Below, one piece after another: positions 1 through 5,222 of a stretch of 5,520 nucleotides of DNA; the first letter of the stretch is position 1; each line of letters opens with the position of its first letter. Source of the DNA: Agromyces sp. (GTDB taxonomy: Bacteria; Actinomycetota; Actinomycetes; Actinomycetales; Microbacteriaceae); the NCBI GenBank assembly GCA_031178025.1, contig JAPSJU010000152.1, positions 1 through 5,520 on the forward strand, read 5' to 3'. The notes beneath the pieces were generated by a model, which did not search any database, was not told where the DNA came from, and worked only from the letters and a program-made list of their open reading frames with translations. Made by a program: the position numbers and the translations under genes.

Positions 1-1124
1 GCGGCGTCGTTGCCGCGGCGAGCTACGAGGCGCGCCGCTTCGGCGTGAACTCGGCGATGCCGATGTCGCTGGCACTGCAGCGCTGCCCGAACGCGATCGT
101 GCTGCGTGGCGACTACTCGAGCTACTCCCGCTACTCGAAGCAGGTGATGCAGATCTTCGAGCAGATCACGCCGCTCGTCGAGCCGCTCTCCATCGACGAG
201 GCGTTCCTCGACGTGTCGGGTGCCCGACGGCTGCACGGCAGTCCGGCCGAGATCGCATGGACCGTTCGCGAGCGGGTGCGGGCCGAGACCGGGCTCACCT
301 GTTCGATCGGCGTCGCCGCGACGAAGTACGTCGCGAAGGTCGCGTCGAGTCGCGCCAAGCCCGACGGCATGCTCGTCGTGCCTGCCGCAGAGACCGTCTC
401 GTTCCTCCATCCACTGCCGGTCTCCGCCCTCTGGGGGGTGGGGCGCGTCACCGAGGCGTCGTTGACGAAGCTCGGACTCCGCACCGTTGCGGATGTCGCC
501 GCGATGCCCGCCGACGCGCTGGAGCGCGCGGTGGGTCCGGCGCTCGCCGCGCGCCTGGCACGACTGGCGAACGGCATCGATCCTCGCGAGGTGCACACGG
601 CACGCGTCGAGAAGAGCATCGGACACGAGGTGACCTTCGGGTACGACCTCACCGACCCGGGCGAGATCCGGCGGGAACTGCTGCGGCTGGCCGACGACGT
701 CGGCGTCCGGCTGCGCAAGGCGGGCCTCGTCGGCCGCACGGTGGTGCTGAAGCTGCGCTATGGCGACTTCCGCACCGTCACGCGGTCGCGCACGCTCGCC
801 GAGCCGACGGACGTGGCGCGCCGCATCTTCGACGAGGCATCCGATGCACTCGGCGAACTCATCGGCGACGGTGCCCGCATCCGGCTCATCGGTGTCCGTG
901 CCGAGCAGCTTCGGCCCTCTGGCGATGGGGCGATGCTCTGGGATCCCGACGAGGACTGGCGTGACGCCGAGCGCACCATCGACGAGGTCAGCGCGAAGTT
1001 CGGATCCGGAGCAGTGCAACCGGCGGCCCTGGTGGGCCGCCGGGACGAGCGACGGCGGCAACGGGCACGGCGGGGTGAAGCGGAGCCGGGACCGGCGTCG
1101 CCGGCACCGGGGCGGGGCTGGTAG
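1..1124 (+). CDS. dinB: DNA polymerase IV (Y-family, DinB), 5' end cut off by the window
   Basis: This is an error-prone translesion DNA polymerase that extends past damaged bases. The reading frame is open from the window edge (first whole codon at 3), giving 373 visible residues. The visible start, GVVAAASYEARRFGV followed by SAMPM, is the conserved fingers/palm segment usually found about 50 residues into DinB, so the N-terminal DxDxFFA-type metal site lies outside. The catalytic SIDEAF motif is at visible residues 63-68 (bases 189-206), with the acidic pair D65/E66. SIGVAATKYVAKVAS and AKPDG follow, then the thumb helix-hairpin-helix (LWGVGR, from about residue 143). The little-finger domain starts near residue 205 (KSIGHEVTFGYDL). 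The end (KFGSGAVQPAALV, then an Arg/Pro-rich tail) resembles actinobacterial DinB proteins. I see no QLxLF-type sliding-clamp peptide at the C-terminus. An internal GTG at 45 is not the true start, because conserved residues precede it. Family assignment is very secure. Confidence 0.96.
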   Translation, partial: GVVAAASYEARRFGVNSAMPMSLALQRCPNAIVLRGDYSSYSRYSKQVMQIFEQITPLVEPLSIDEAFLDVSGARRLHGSPAEIAWTVRERVRAETGLTCSIGVAATKYVAKVASSRAKPDGMLVVPAAETVSFLHPLPVSALWGVGRVTEASLTKLGLRTVADVAAMPADALERAVGPALAARLARLANGIDPREVHTARVEKSIGHEVTFGYDLTDPGEIRRELLRLADDVGVRLRKAGLVGRTVVLKLRYGDFRTVTRSRTLAEPTDVARRIFDEASDALGELIGDGARIRLIGVRAEQLRPSGDGAMLWDPDEDWRDAERTIDEVSAKFGSGAVQPAALVGRRDERRRQRARRGEAEPGPASPAPGRGW

Positions 1125-1141
1125 CGCGCCGCCCGGGCGGG

Positions 1142-1147
1142 TAGCGT
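1142..1147 (+). promoter_or_regulatory. Putative -10 box (TAGCGT) for a leaderless transcript
   Basis: TAGCGT fits the actinobacterial -10 pattern TANNNT and lies 7 bases before the ATG at 1155, so transcription would start at the A of the start codon. No Shine-Dalgarno-like sequence sits at a workable distance (the only purine-rich run, GGCGGG, is too far upstream). No clear -35 hexamer is seen; a GC palindrome occupies that area. The call rests on spacing and motif only. Confidence 0.5.
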
Positions 1148-1154
1148 TGCCGGC

Positions 1155-1490
1155 ATGGCTGAATTCGTACTCGAACTGGCAGAGAAGGTCGCCGGCGTCG
1201 GCGTCACGACGTCGTATGGCGACGCGGTCGAGGTGAGCGGCACCACGATCATTCCGGTCGCGCTCGGCTACTACGGATTCGGCGGCGGCAGCGGCGACGC
1301 GGCGGGCCAGCAGAGCGGCGGCGGCGGTGGCGGCGGCGGGCTCTCCATCCCCCTCGGCGCGTACATCGCTCGCCCGGGCGCCGACGCGCGGTTCGAACCG
1401 AACATCGTCGGCCTGCTGCTCGTCGCGACACCGCTCATCTGGGTGAGCGGGAAGGCGCTCAAAGCCGTCATCCGTGCGCTGAAGCGCTGA
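1155..1490 (+). CDS. GerW/YtfJ-family (spore protein-like) glycine-rich protein
   Basis: A small 111-aa protein of the GerW (YtfJ) family. In Bacillus, members are linked to spores and germination, but homologues are common in non-sporulating actinobacteria, where their role is unknown. The sequence shows the family plan: an N-terminal helix (AEFVLELAEKVAGVGV), a GTTIIPVALGYYGFGGG block at residues 29-45 matching the family's TIIPV...FGFG element, a glycine-rich linker with eight consecutive Gly at 55-62, then LSIPLGAYIA at 63-72. The C-terminus (about 84-99) is a hydrophobic segment followed by a basic end (KALKAVIRALKR), so it may be membrane-anchored or membrane-associated. The ATG at 1155 is preferred because a -10 box 7 bases upstream implies leaderless expression. 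It stands alone between dinB and the riboswitch. Family call is good; cellular function is not known. Confidence 0.82.
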   Translation: MAEFVLELAEKVAGVGVTTSYGDAVEVSGTTIIPVALGYYGFGGGSGDAAGQQSGGGGGGGGLSIPLGAYIARPGADARFEPNIVGLLLVATPLIWVSGKALKAVIRALKR

Positions 1491-1526
1491 CCGGCCGCCC
1501 CGGGCGCGGCGGTGCTGCTCCCGGCG

Positions 1527-1532
1527 TATACT
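1527..1532 (+). promoter_or_regulatory. Putative -10 box (TATACT) of the riboswitch-ykoEDC operon
   Basis: TATACT is close to the TATAAT consensus and stands out in this GC-rich stretch. It would place the RNA start near 1539-1542, just before the TPP aptamer. No convincing -35 hexamer is found 16-19 bases upstream, where the sequence is almost pure G and C. A 12-bp perfect inverted repeat (1534-1545) overlaps the predicted start site. Confidence 0.6.
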
Positions 1533-1542
1533 CGTTTCACGA

Positions 1543-1632
1543 AACACGGGAGTCCGGTGAGCCGGGCTGAGAGGAAGGTCCTCAACCTTCGACCGTCGAA
1601 CCTGATCTGGGTCATGCCAGCGCAGGGAGGCC
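1543..1632 (+). promoter_or_regulatory. TPP (thiamine pyrophosphate) riboswitch aptamer, THI box
   Basis: The conserved TPP-aptamer elements are present in order. P3 is formed by AGTCCGG (1551-1557) and CCGGGCT (1562-1568) around a TGAG loop. CTGAGAG (1567-1573) is the J3/2 segment that recognises the pyrimidine ring. An extra hairpin GAAGGT/ACCTTC (1574-1579/1585-1590) follows. P2 can form between ACGG (1546-1549) and CCGT (1593-1596). GAACCTGATCTGG (1598-1610) and ATGCCAGCG with CAGGGA (1614-1628) form P4 and P5 (CTGG/CCAG at 1607-1610/1617-1620) and the pyrophosphate-binding side. P1 is not obvious and may be very short. The aptamer lies directly upstream of a thiamine/HMP-type transporter operon, the expected context. 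It is expected to switch expression off when TPP is high. Exact ends are approximate. Confidence 0.95.
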
Positions 1633-1649
1633 AACGCATCTCATTTCCC

Positions 1650-1678
1650 GTGCCTCTTTCCTCGAACAGAAAGGGCAC
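1650..1678 (+). promoter_or_regulatory. Riboswitch expression platform: hairpin sequestering the ykoE ribosome binding site
   Basis: GTGCC (1650-1654) and CTTTC (1656-1660), with a single bulged T between them, pair with GAAAG (1669-1673) and GGCAC (1674-1678). The result is a 10-bp stem with an 8-base loop. Its 3' arm contains most of AGAAAGG (1668-1674), a 7-base complement to the CCUUUCU 3' end typical of actinobacterial 16S rRNA, 8 bases before the GTG at 1683. Folding would therefore hide the ribosome binding site. No T-tract follows, so control of translation rather than transcription termination is inferred. An alternative pairing of CACGGG (1545-1550) with CCCGTG (1647-1652) would break this hairpin. 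Confidence 0.7.
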
Positions 1679-1682
1679 GACA

Positions 1683-2321
1683 GTGCACAACACCACCACG
1701 TCCACCACGACGACCGAGCAGCCGACCACACGGCCCCGTACCCATCGGTGGCGGGTCGTCGACATCGTCGTCGCGAGCGTCATCGGCGTCGCGACCGGCT
1801 TGCTGTTCCTGTTCTGGAACAACGTCGGATACGCGTGGTTCAGCGCGGCCGATGCCCTCACCCCCGGGCTGGGCGGCATCGCGGTCGGCATCTGGCTGAT
1901 CGGAGGTGTGCTCGGCGGACTGATCATCCGCAAGCCGGGCGCGGCGCTCTTCGTGGAGCTGCTCGCCGCGGTCGTCTCGGCACTCGTCGGCAACCAGTGG
2001 GGCATCGAGACGATCTACTCGGGGCTCGCGCAGGGGCTGGGCGCCGAGCTGGTGTTCGCGATCCTCGCCTATCGCCGATTCGGCCTCGTTCCCGCGATGC
2101 TCGCGGGAGCGGCGGCCGGCGCGGCCGCGTGGACCCTCGAGCTGTTCCTCTCCGCGAACCTGCAGAAGTCGCCCGAGTTCCTCGGTCTCTACCTCACGAC
2201 CGTCGTCGTCTCGGGTGCCGTCCTCGCGGGCGTGCTCGGGTGGGTCATCGTGCGCGCCCTCGCGTCGACGGGAGCGCTCAGCCGGTTCGCGGCCGGGCAG
2301 GACGGCGCCCAGCGGGTCTGA
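1683..2321 (+). CDS. ykoE: ECF transporter S component, YkoE family (thiamine/HMP)
   Basis: This is the substrate-binding integral membrane subunit of an energy-coupling-factor importer. The 212-aa product has a Thr-rich, probably disordered N-terminus (residues 4-16) and then about six hydrophobic segments, roughly 27-45, 62-82, 88-103, 117-130, 134-157 and 170-193. Family hallmarks visible are the KPGAALFVELLAAVVSALVG block (84-103) followed by NQWG (104-107), and the QGLGAELVFA block (117-126). GTG at 1683 is chosen as start because AGAAAGG ends 8 bases upstream and the riboswitch platform hides exactly that site. A GTG at 1650 is in frame but lies within regulatory RNA. It is the first gene of the ykoEDC operon. 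YkoE-type systems are assigned to thiamine or its HMP precursor by comparative genomics and riboswitch association; the TPP aptamer here supports this, but the exact substrate cannot be read from the sequence. Confidence 0.93.
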   Translation: MHNTTTSTTTTEQPTTRPRTHRWRVVDIVVASVIGVATGLLFLFWNNVGYAWFSAADALTPGLGGIAVGIWLIGGVLGGLIIRKPGAALFVELLAAVVSALVGNQWGIETIYSGLAQGLGAELVFAILAYRRFGLVPAMLAGAAAGAAAWTLELFLSANLQKSPEFLGLYLTTVVVSGAVLAGVLGWVIVRALASTGALSRFAAGQDGAQRV

Positions 2322-2329
2322 GAGTGACG

Positions 2330-3811
2330 ATGACTGGTGCGGTGGCGCCCGCTCGCGTGGAGGCACGCGGGTGGGCCTGGCGGCATGCGGGCCGGAAGCG
2401 CTGGGCGATCGAGGGGGTCGACCTCCGGATCGTCGAGGGTGAGCGCGTACTGCTCGTCGGACCGTCGGGCTCGGGCAAGTCCACGCTGCTGCAGGCGCTC
2501 GCGGGCGTCCACGGCGGCGAGGAGGAAGGAGAGGAGTCCGGCACGCTCCTCATCGACGGCCGGCCCGCTGCCGAAGCGCGTGGACGCGCCGGCCTGGTGC
2601 TGCAGGACCCCGACGCCCAGGTGATCCTCGCGCGAGTCGGCGACGACGTCGCCTTCGGTTGCGAGAACCTCGGCGTGCCCCGAGACGAGATCTGGAAGCG
2701 CGTCCGCGGCGCGCTCGACGATGTCGGCCTCCGCCTGCCACTCGACCATCCGACCAGCGCACTCTCGGGCGGCCAGAAGCAGCGGCTGGCGCTCGCCGGC
2801 GCCCTGGCGATGCGGCCAGGGCTCCTCCTGCTCGATGAACCGACGGCGAACCTCGATCCGGACGGCGTCGAGGAGGTGGTCGCCGCCGTGCATCGCGTGC
2901 TCGATCGCACGCACGCCACGTTCGTGGTCGTCGAGCACCGGGTCGACGTGTGGCTCCACCTCGTCACGCGACTCGTCGTGCTCGGCCGCGACGGTCGGCT
3001 GGTGGCGGACGGCGTGCCGGCCCGAGTGCTCGCCGAACACCGCGACGAGCTGCTCGCGGCGGGTGTCTGGGTCCCCGGAGCCCCGCTGCCCGTGGCGTCC
3101 GCCGGAACGCCGGGGCGATCGACGGCGGAACCCGTGCTCACCGCCGAAGCGCTCGCGATCGGGCGCCGACGCGGCGCCGTCGTCCGAGAAGACCTGCATC
3201 TCGCGCTGCCCGCCGGCACGTCCACCGTGCTCACGGGCGCGAACGGGTCGGGAAAGTCCACCCTCGCCCTGACGCTCGGGGGCCTGCTCGAGCCGCTCGC
3301 CGGTCGGGTCCGTCCCTCGGCCGCGCTGGCGGGAGGACTCCGGCACGACCCGGTCCGCTGGCGATCCCGGGACCTGCTCACGCGTATCGGAACGGTCTTC
3401 CAGGAACCGGAGCACCAGTTCGTCGCGTCGACCGTTCGGCGAGAGGTCGCCGTCGGCCCGCGGGCGGCCCGCCTCGCGAGCGGTGAGATCGAACGCCGCG
3501 TCGACGAGGTGCTCGCACGGCTCCGACTCGATCACCTCGCCGCGGCGAACCCGTTCACGCTGTCGGGGGGAGAGCAACGCCGGCTGACCGTGGCATCGGT
3601 GCTCGTCACCCGCCCGCAGCTCATCATCCTCGACGAGCCGACGTTCGGCCAGGACCGGGTCACCTGGACGGAGCTCGTGACGCTTCTGCGCGAACTCGTG
3701 GACGACGGGGTGACCCTGCTCTCGGTCACCCATGACACGGCATACCGCGACGCCCTCGGCGAGCACCACCTCGAACTGCGCGGTCATCAGAGGGTCGGGT
3801 CCGCACGGTGA
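2330..3811 (+). CDS. ykoD: ECF transporter energizing ATPase with two fused ABC domains, YkoD type
   Basis: The 493-aa cytoplasmic ATPase powers the importer. It carries two complete nucleotide-binding domains. Domain 1 has Walker A GPSGSGKST (residues 44-52), Q-loop Q92, signature LSGGQKQR (145-152), Walker B LLLLDEP (165-171, catalytic E170) and switch H203. Domain 2 has Walker A GANGSGKST (303-311), Q-loop Q358, signature LSGGEQRR (411-418), Walker B LIILDEP (431-437, E436) and switch H468. Both sites therefore look catalytically intact, as expected when one fused chain replaces separate EcfA1 and EcfA2. Domain 1 has an acidic insert (GGEEEGEESG, 62-71). The ATG at 2330 is 8 bases after the ykoE stop; an in-frame GTG at 2324 is an alternative start. 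The 3' end overlaps ykoC by 4 bases (GTGA), implying translational coupling. The open frame extends upstream inside ykoE, but that part is not coding here. Confidence 0.93.
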   Translation: MTGAVAPARVEARGWAWRHAGRKRWAIEGVDLRIVEGERVLLVGPSGSGKSTLLQALAGVHGGEEEGEESGTLLIDGRPAAEARGRAGLVLQDPDAQVILARVGDDVAFGCENLGVPRDEIWKRVRGALDDVGLRLPLDHPTSALSGGQKQRLALAGALAMRPGLLLLDEPTANLDPDGVEEVVAAVHRVLDRTHATFVVVEHRVDVWLHLVTRLVVLGRDGRLVADGVPARVLAEHRDELLAAGVWVPGAPLPVASAGTPGRSTAEPVLTAEALAIGRRRGAVVREDLHLALPAGTSTVLTGANGSGKSTLALTLGGLLEPLAGRVRPSAALAGGLRHDPVRWRSRDLLTRIGTVFQEPEHQFVASTVRREVAVGPRAARLASGEIERRVDEVLARLRLDHLAAANPFTLSGGEQRRLTVASVLVTRPQLIILDEPTFGQDRVTWTELVTLLRELVDDGVTLLSVTHDTAYRDALGEHHLELRGHQRVGSAR

Positions 3812-4581
3812 GCGCCGGCCCCTCGTTGCGGTTCGTCGACCGCGTCAATCCGGTGACTCGGCTCGCGGCCGCCATCCTGCTCACCACGCCGCTGCTCCTG
3901 AGCGTCGACTGGCTGAGCGCTGCCCTCGCGCTTGCCGTCCAGCTCGTGCTCTTCGCGGCTGCAGGGGTTCGGCCGGGCACCCTCGCCGCCCGGTGCTGGC
4001 CCATCCTCGTCGCCGCCCCGATCGCCGGCACCAGCATGCTCCTCTACGGCTCGCCCTCGGGCACGGAGTACTGGAGCTTCTGGCTGGCTCGGGTGACGGA
4101 CGGGTCAATCGAGCTCGCGATCGCCGTGGCGGTTCGCGTGCTCGCGATCGGCCTCCCCGCCGTGCTGCTGTTCATGAACGTCGATCCCACCGAACTCGCC
4201 GACGGGCTCTCCCAGATCGCACGCCTCCCCAGCCGCTTCGTGCTCGGCGCACTCGCCGGCGCCCGCCTGGTCGGCCTCTTCGTCGAGGACTGGCGGGCCA
4301 TGACGCTGTCGCGGCGGGCACGCGGCATCGGCGATCACCGGGCGGTCCGCCGTTTCGCGACGATGGCGTTCGCCCTCCTGGTGCTCGCCATCCGCCGGGG
4401 CAGCAAGCTCGCGACGGCGATGGAGGCCCGGGGGTTCGGTGCCGATGTCGACCGCACCTGGGCTCGCGTCTCGCGCGTGGGCTGGGTGGATGCCGCGATG
4501 CTCGCGACGGCGGCCGCGATCGCCGTCGCCGCGCTCGGCGCGGCCATGTGGGCCGGCACGTTCCATCCGGTGTGGTCGTGA
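3808..4581 (+). CDS. ykoC: ECF transporter transmembrane coupling (T) component, YkoC type
   Basis: This is the EcfT-type scaffold that transmits ATPase movement to the S component. The 257-aa product has an N-terminal DRVNPVTRL (residues 11-19) typical of EcfT proteins, followed by hydrophobic segments near 19-33, 36-52, 64-80 and 100-123. Two Ala-Arg-Gly motifs, SRRARGIG (168-175) and MEARGFG (205-211), are the hallmark of EcfT coupling helices that dock into the ATPase. A last hydrophobic segment lies at about 226-250. Start GTG 3808 overlaps the ykoD stop codon (GTGA), so no separate ribosome binding site is needed. Its own stop overlaps the next gene in the same way. With YkoE and YkoD this completes one dedicated transporter. 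No ykoF, present in the Bacillus ykoFEDC cluster, is found in the window. Confidence 0.93.
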   Translation: MSAGPSLRFVDRVNPVTRLAAAILLTTPLLLSVDWLSAALALAVQLVLFAAAGVRPGTLAARCWPILVAAPIAGTSMLLYGSPSGTEYWSFWLARVTDGSIELAIAVAVRVLAIGLPAVLLFMNVDPTELADGLSQIARLPSRFVLGALAGARLVGLFVEDWRAMTLSRRARGIGDHRAVRRFATMAFALLVLAIRRGSKLATAMEARGFGADVDRTWARVSRVGWVDAAMLATAAAIAVAALGAAMWAGTFHPVWS

Positions 4582-5168
4582 CGCCGCCACGCGCTCGCGT
4601 GCAGGCGGCCCCATCCCTGCCGGGAGCGGCATCCGCGCTCCACCTCGTGCTGCAGTCGGTGCGAGGACGACGAACCCCGCTCGTCGTGATCGACGGCCCG
4701 AGCGGCTCGGGGAAGAGCACGTTCGCCGATGCGCTCGTCGGCGCGTGGCCCGGCCCGTCGCCCGAGCTCATCCGTCTCGACGACGTCTATCCGGGATGGC
4801 ACGGGCTGGACGCCGCCGGGAACGGACTCGCCCGCACGCTCGTCGCCGAGCGACGACGAGGTCGGATGGGCGGGTGGCGGTGCTGGGACTGGACGACCTC
4901 GTCTCCCGCCGCCGAGGTGCGCGTGCGGCCCGGTCGAGCGATGGTGCTCGAAGGGTGCGGGTCCTTCGCCGCGGCCGACCCGGAACGCGATGTCCTGCGC
5001 GTGTGGATCGAAGCATCCGACCCCGTTCGCAGGTCCCGCGCGCTCGCCAGGGACGATGGCCGTTTCGACGACTTCTGGGAGGTGTGGGACCGGCAATGGC
5101 GCAGGCACGCAGCCCGAGTCCGGTCCCGGCGTCGTGCCGATGTCGTCGTGCGGGTGGCCGGCCGGTAG
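4578..5168 (+). CDS. P-loop NTP-binding protein, uridine kinase-like, possible small-molecule kinase
   Basis: A 196-aa soluble P-loop protein. Walker A is GPSGSGKST (residues 40-48) after a hydrophobic strand (LVVID, 35-39). RLDDVYPGW (66-74) resembles the DDFY substrate/metal motif of uridine kinase and phosphoribulokinase relatives, and MVLEGCGSF (122-130) corresponds to their second acidic EG strand. The C-terminal RALARDDGRFDDFW region (about 154-167) resembles the Arg-rich lid. No ABC signature or helicase motif is present, so transfer of phosphate to a small molecule is the likely activity. Start GTG 4578 overlaps the ykoC stop by 4 bases; GTG 4599 is a weaker alternative. Coupling to a TPP-controlled vitamin transporter suggests a role in trapping or processing the imported compound, but this is inference. 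Similar actinobacterial proteins are usually labelled only as ATP-binding or uridine kinase-like. Confidence 0.82.
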   Translation: MTPPRARVQAAPSLPGAASALHLVLQSVRGRRTPLVVIDGPSGSGKSTFADALVGAWPGPSPELIRLDDVYPGWHGLDAAGNGLARTLVAERRRGRMGGWRCWDWTTSSPAAEVRVRPGRAMVLEGCGSFAAADPERDVLRVWIEASDPVRRSRALARDDGRFDDFWEVWDRQWRRHAARVRSRRRADVVVRVAGR

Positions 5169-5210
5169 CCGGACGTCGCGACGCGGCGGGCCGCCTGACG
5201 CGCTGAGGAC

Positions 5211-5216
5211 TACGGT
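5211..5216 (+). promoter_or_regulatory. Putative -10 box (TACGGT) for a leaderless transcript
   Basis: TACGGT fits TANNNT and lies 6 bases before the ATG at 5223, the distance expected if transcription begins at the start codon. GGAG at 5217-5220 is only 2 bases from ATG, too close to act as a Shine-Dalgarno. No -35 hexamer is visible in the GC-rich sequence upstream. Confidence 0.45.
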
Positions 5217-5222
5217 GGAGAC

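Noticed and set aside
1129..1140. Perfect palindrome CCGCCCGGGCGG between dinB and the GerW-like gene
   Set aside because: It has no loop and no T-tract, so it is not a credible intrinsic terminator. GC palindromes of this kind are common by chance at this base composition, so an operator role cannot be supported.
1494..1510. GCCGC/GCGGC hairpin after the GerW-like gene as a terminator
   Set aside because: A 5-bp stem with a GC loop can form, but no run of T follows; evidence is too weak to annotate a terminator.
1650..1652. In-frame GTG as an alternative ykoE start
   Set aside because: It lies inside the regulatory hairpin; the only purine-rich run upstream (GGGAGG, 1625-1630) belongs to the aptamer and is too far away. 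GTG 1683 has a well-placed AGAAAGG.
1748..2329. N-terminal extension of the YkoD frame upstream of 2330
   Set aside because: The extension is Arg-rich out-of-frame translation of ykoE with no conserved features; the ABC domain begins after 2330.
2189..3787. Long open frame on the minus strand opposite ykoD
   Set aside because: Its sequence is low-complexity Arg/Glu/Gly-rich with no family motif, while the plus strand encodes a clear double ATPase.
3732..4577. N-terminal extension of the kinase-like frame through ykoC
   Set aside because: It is Arg/Pro-rich shadow translation of ykoC. The GTGA overlap at 4578 and the P-loop position give a normal-size protein.
5169..5210. GGCGGGCCGCC-type inverted repeat after the kinase-like gene as an operon terminator
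   Set aside because: Loop too short and no T-tract; not distinguishable from background GC symmetry.
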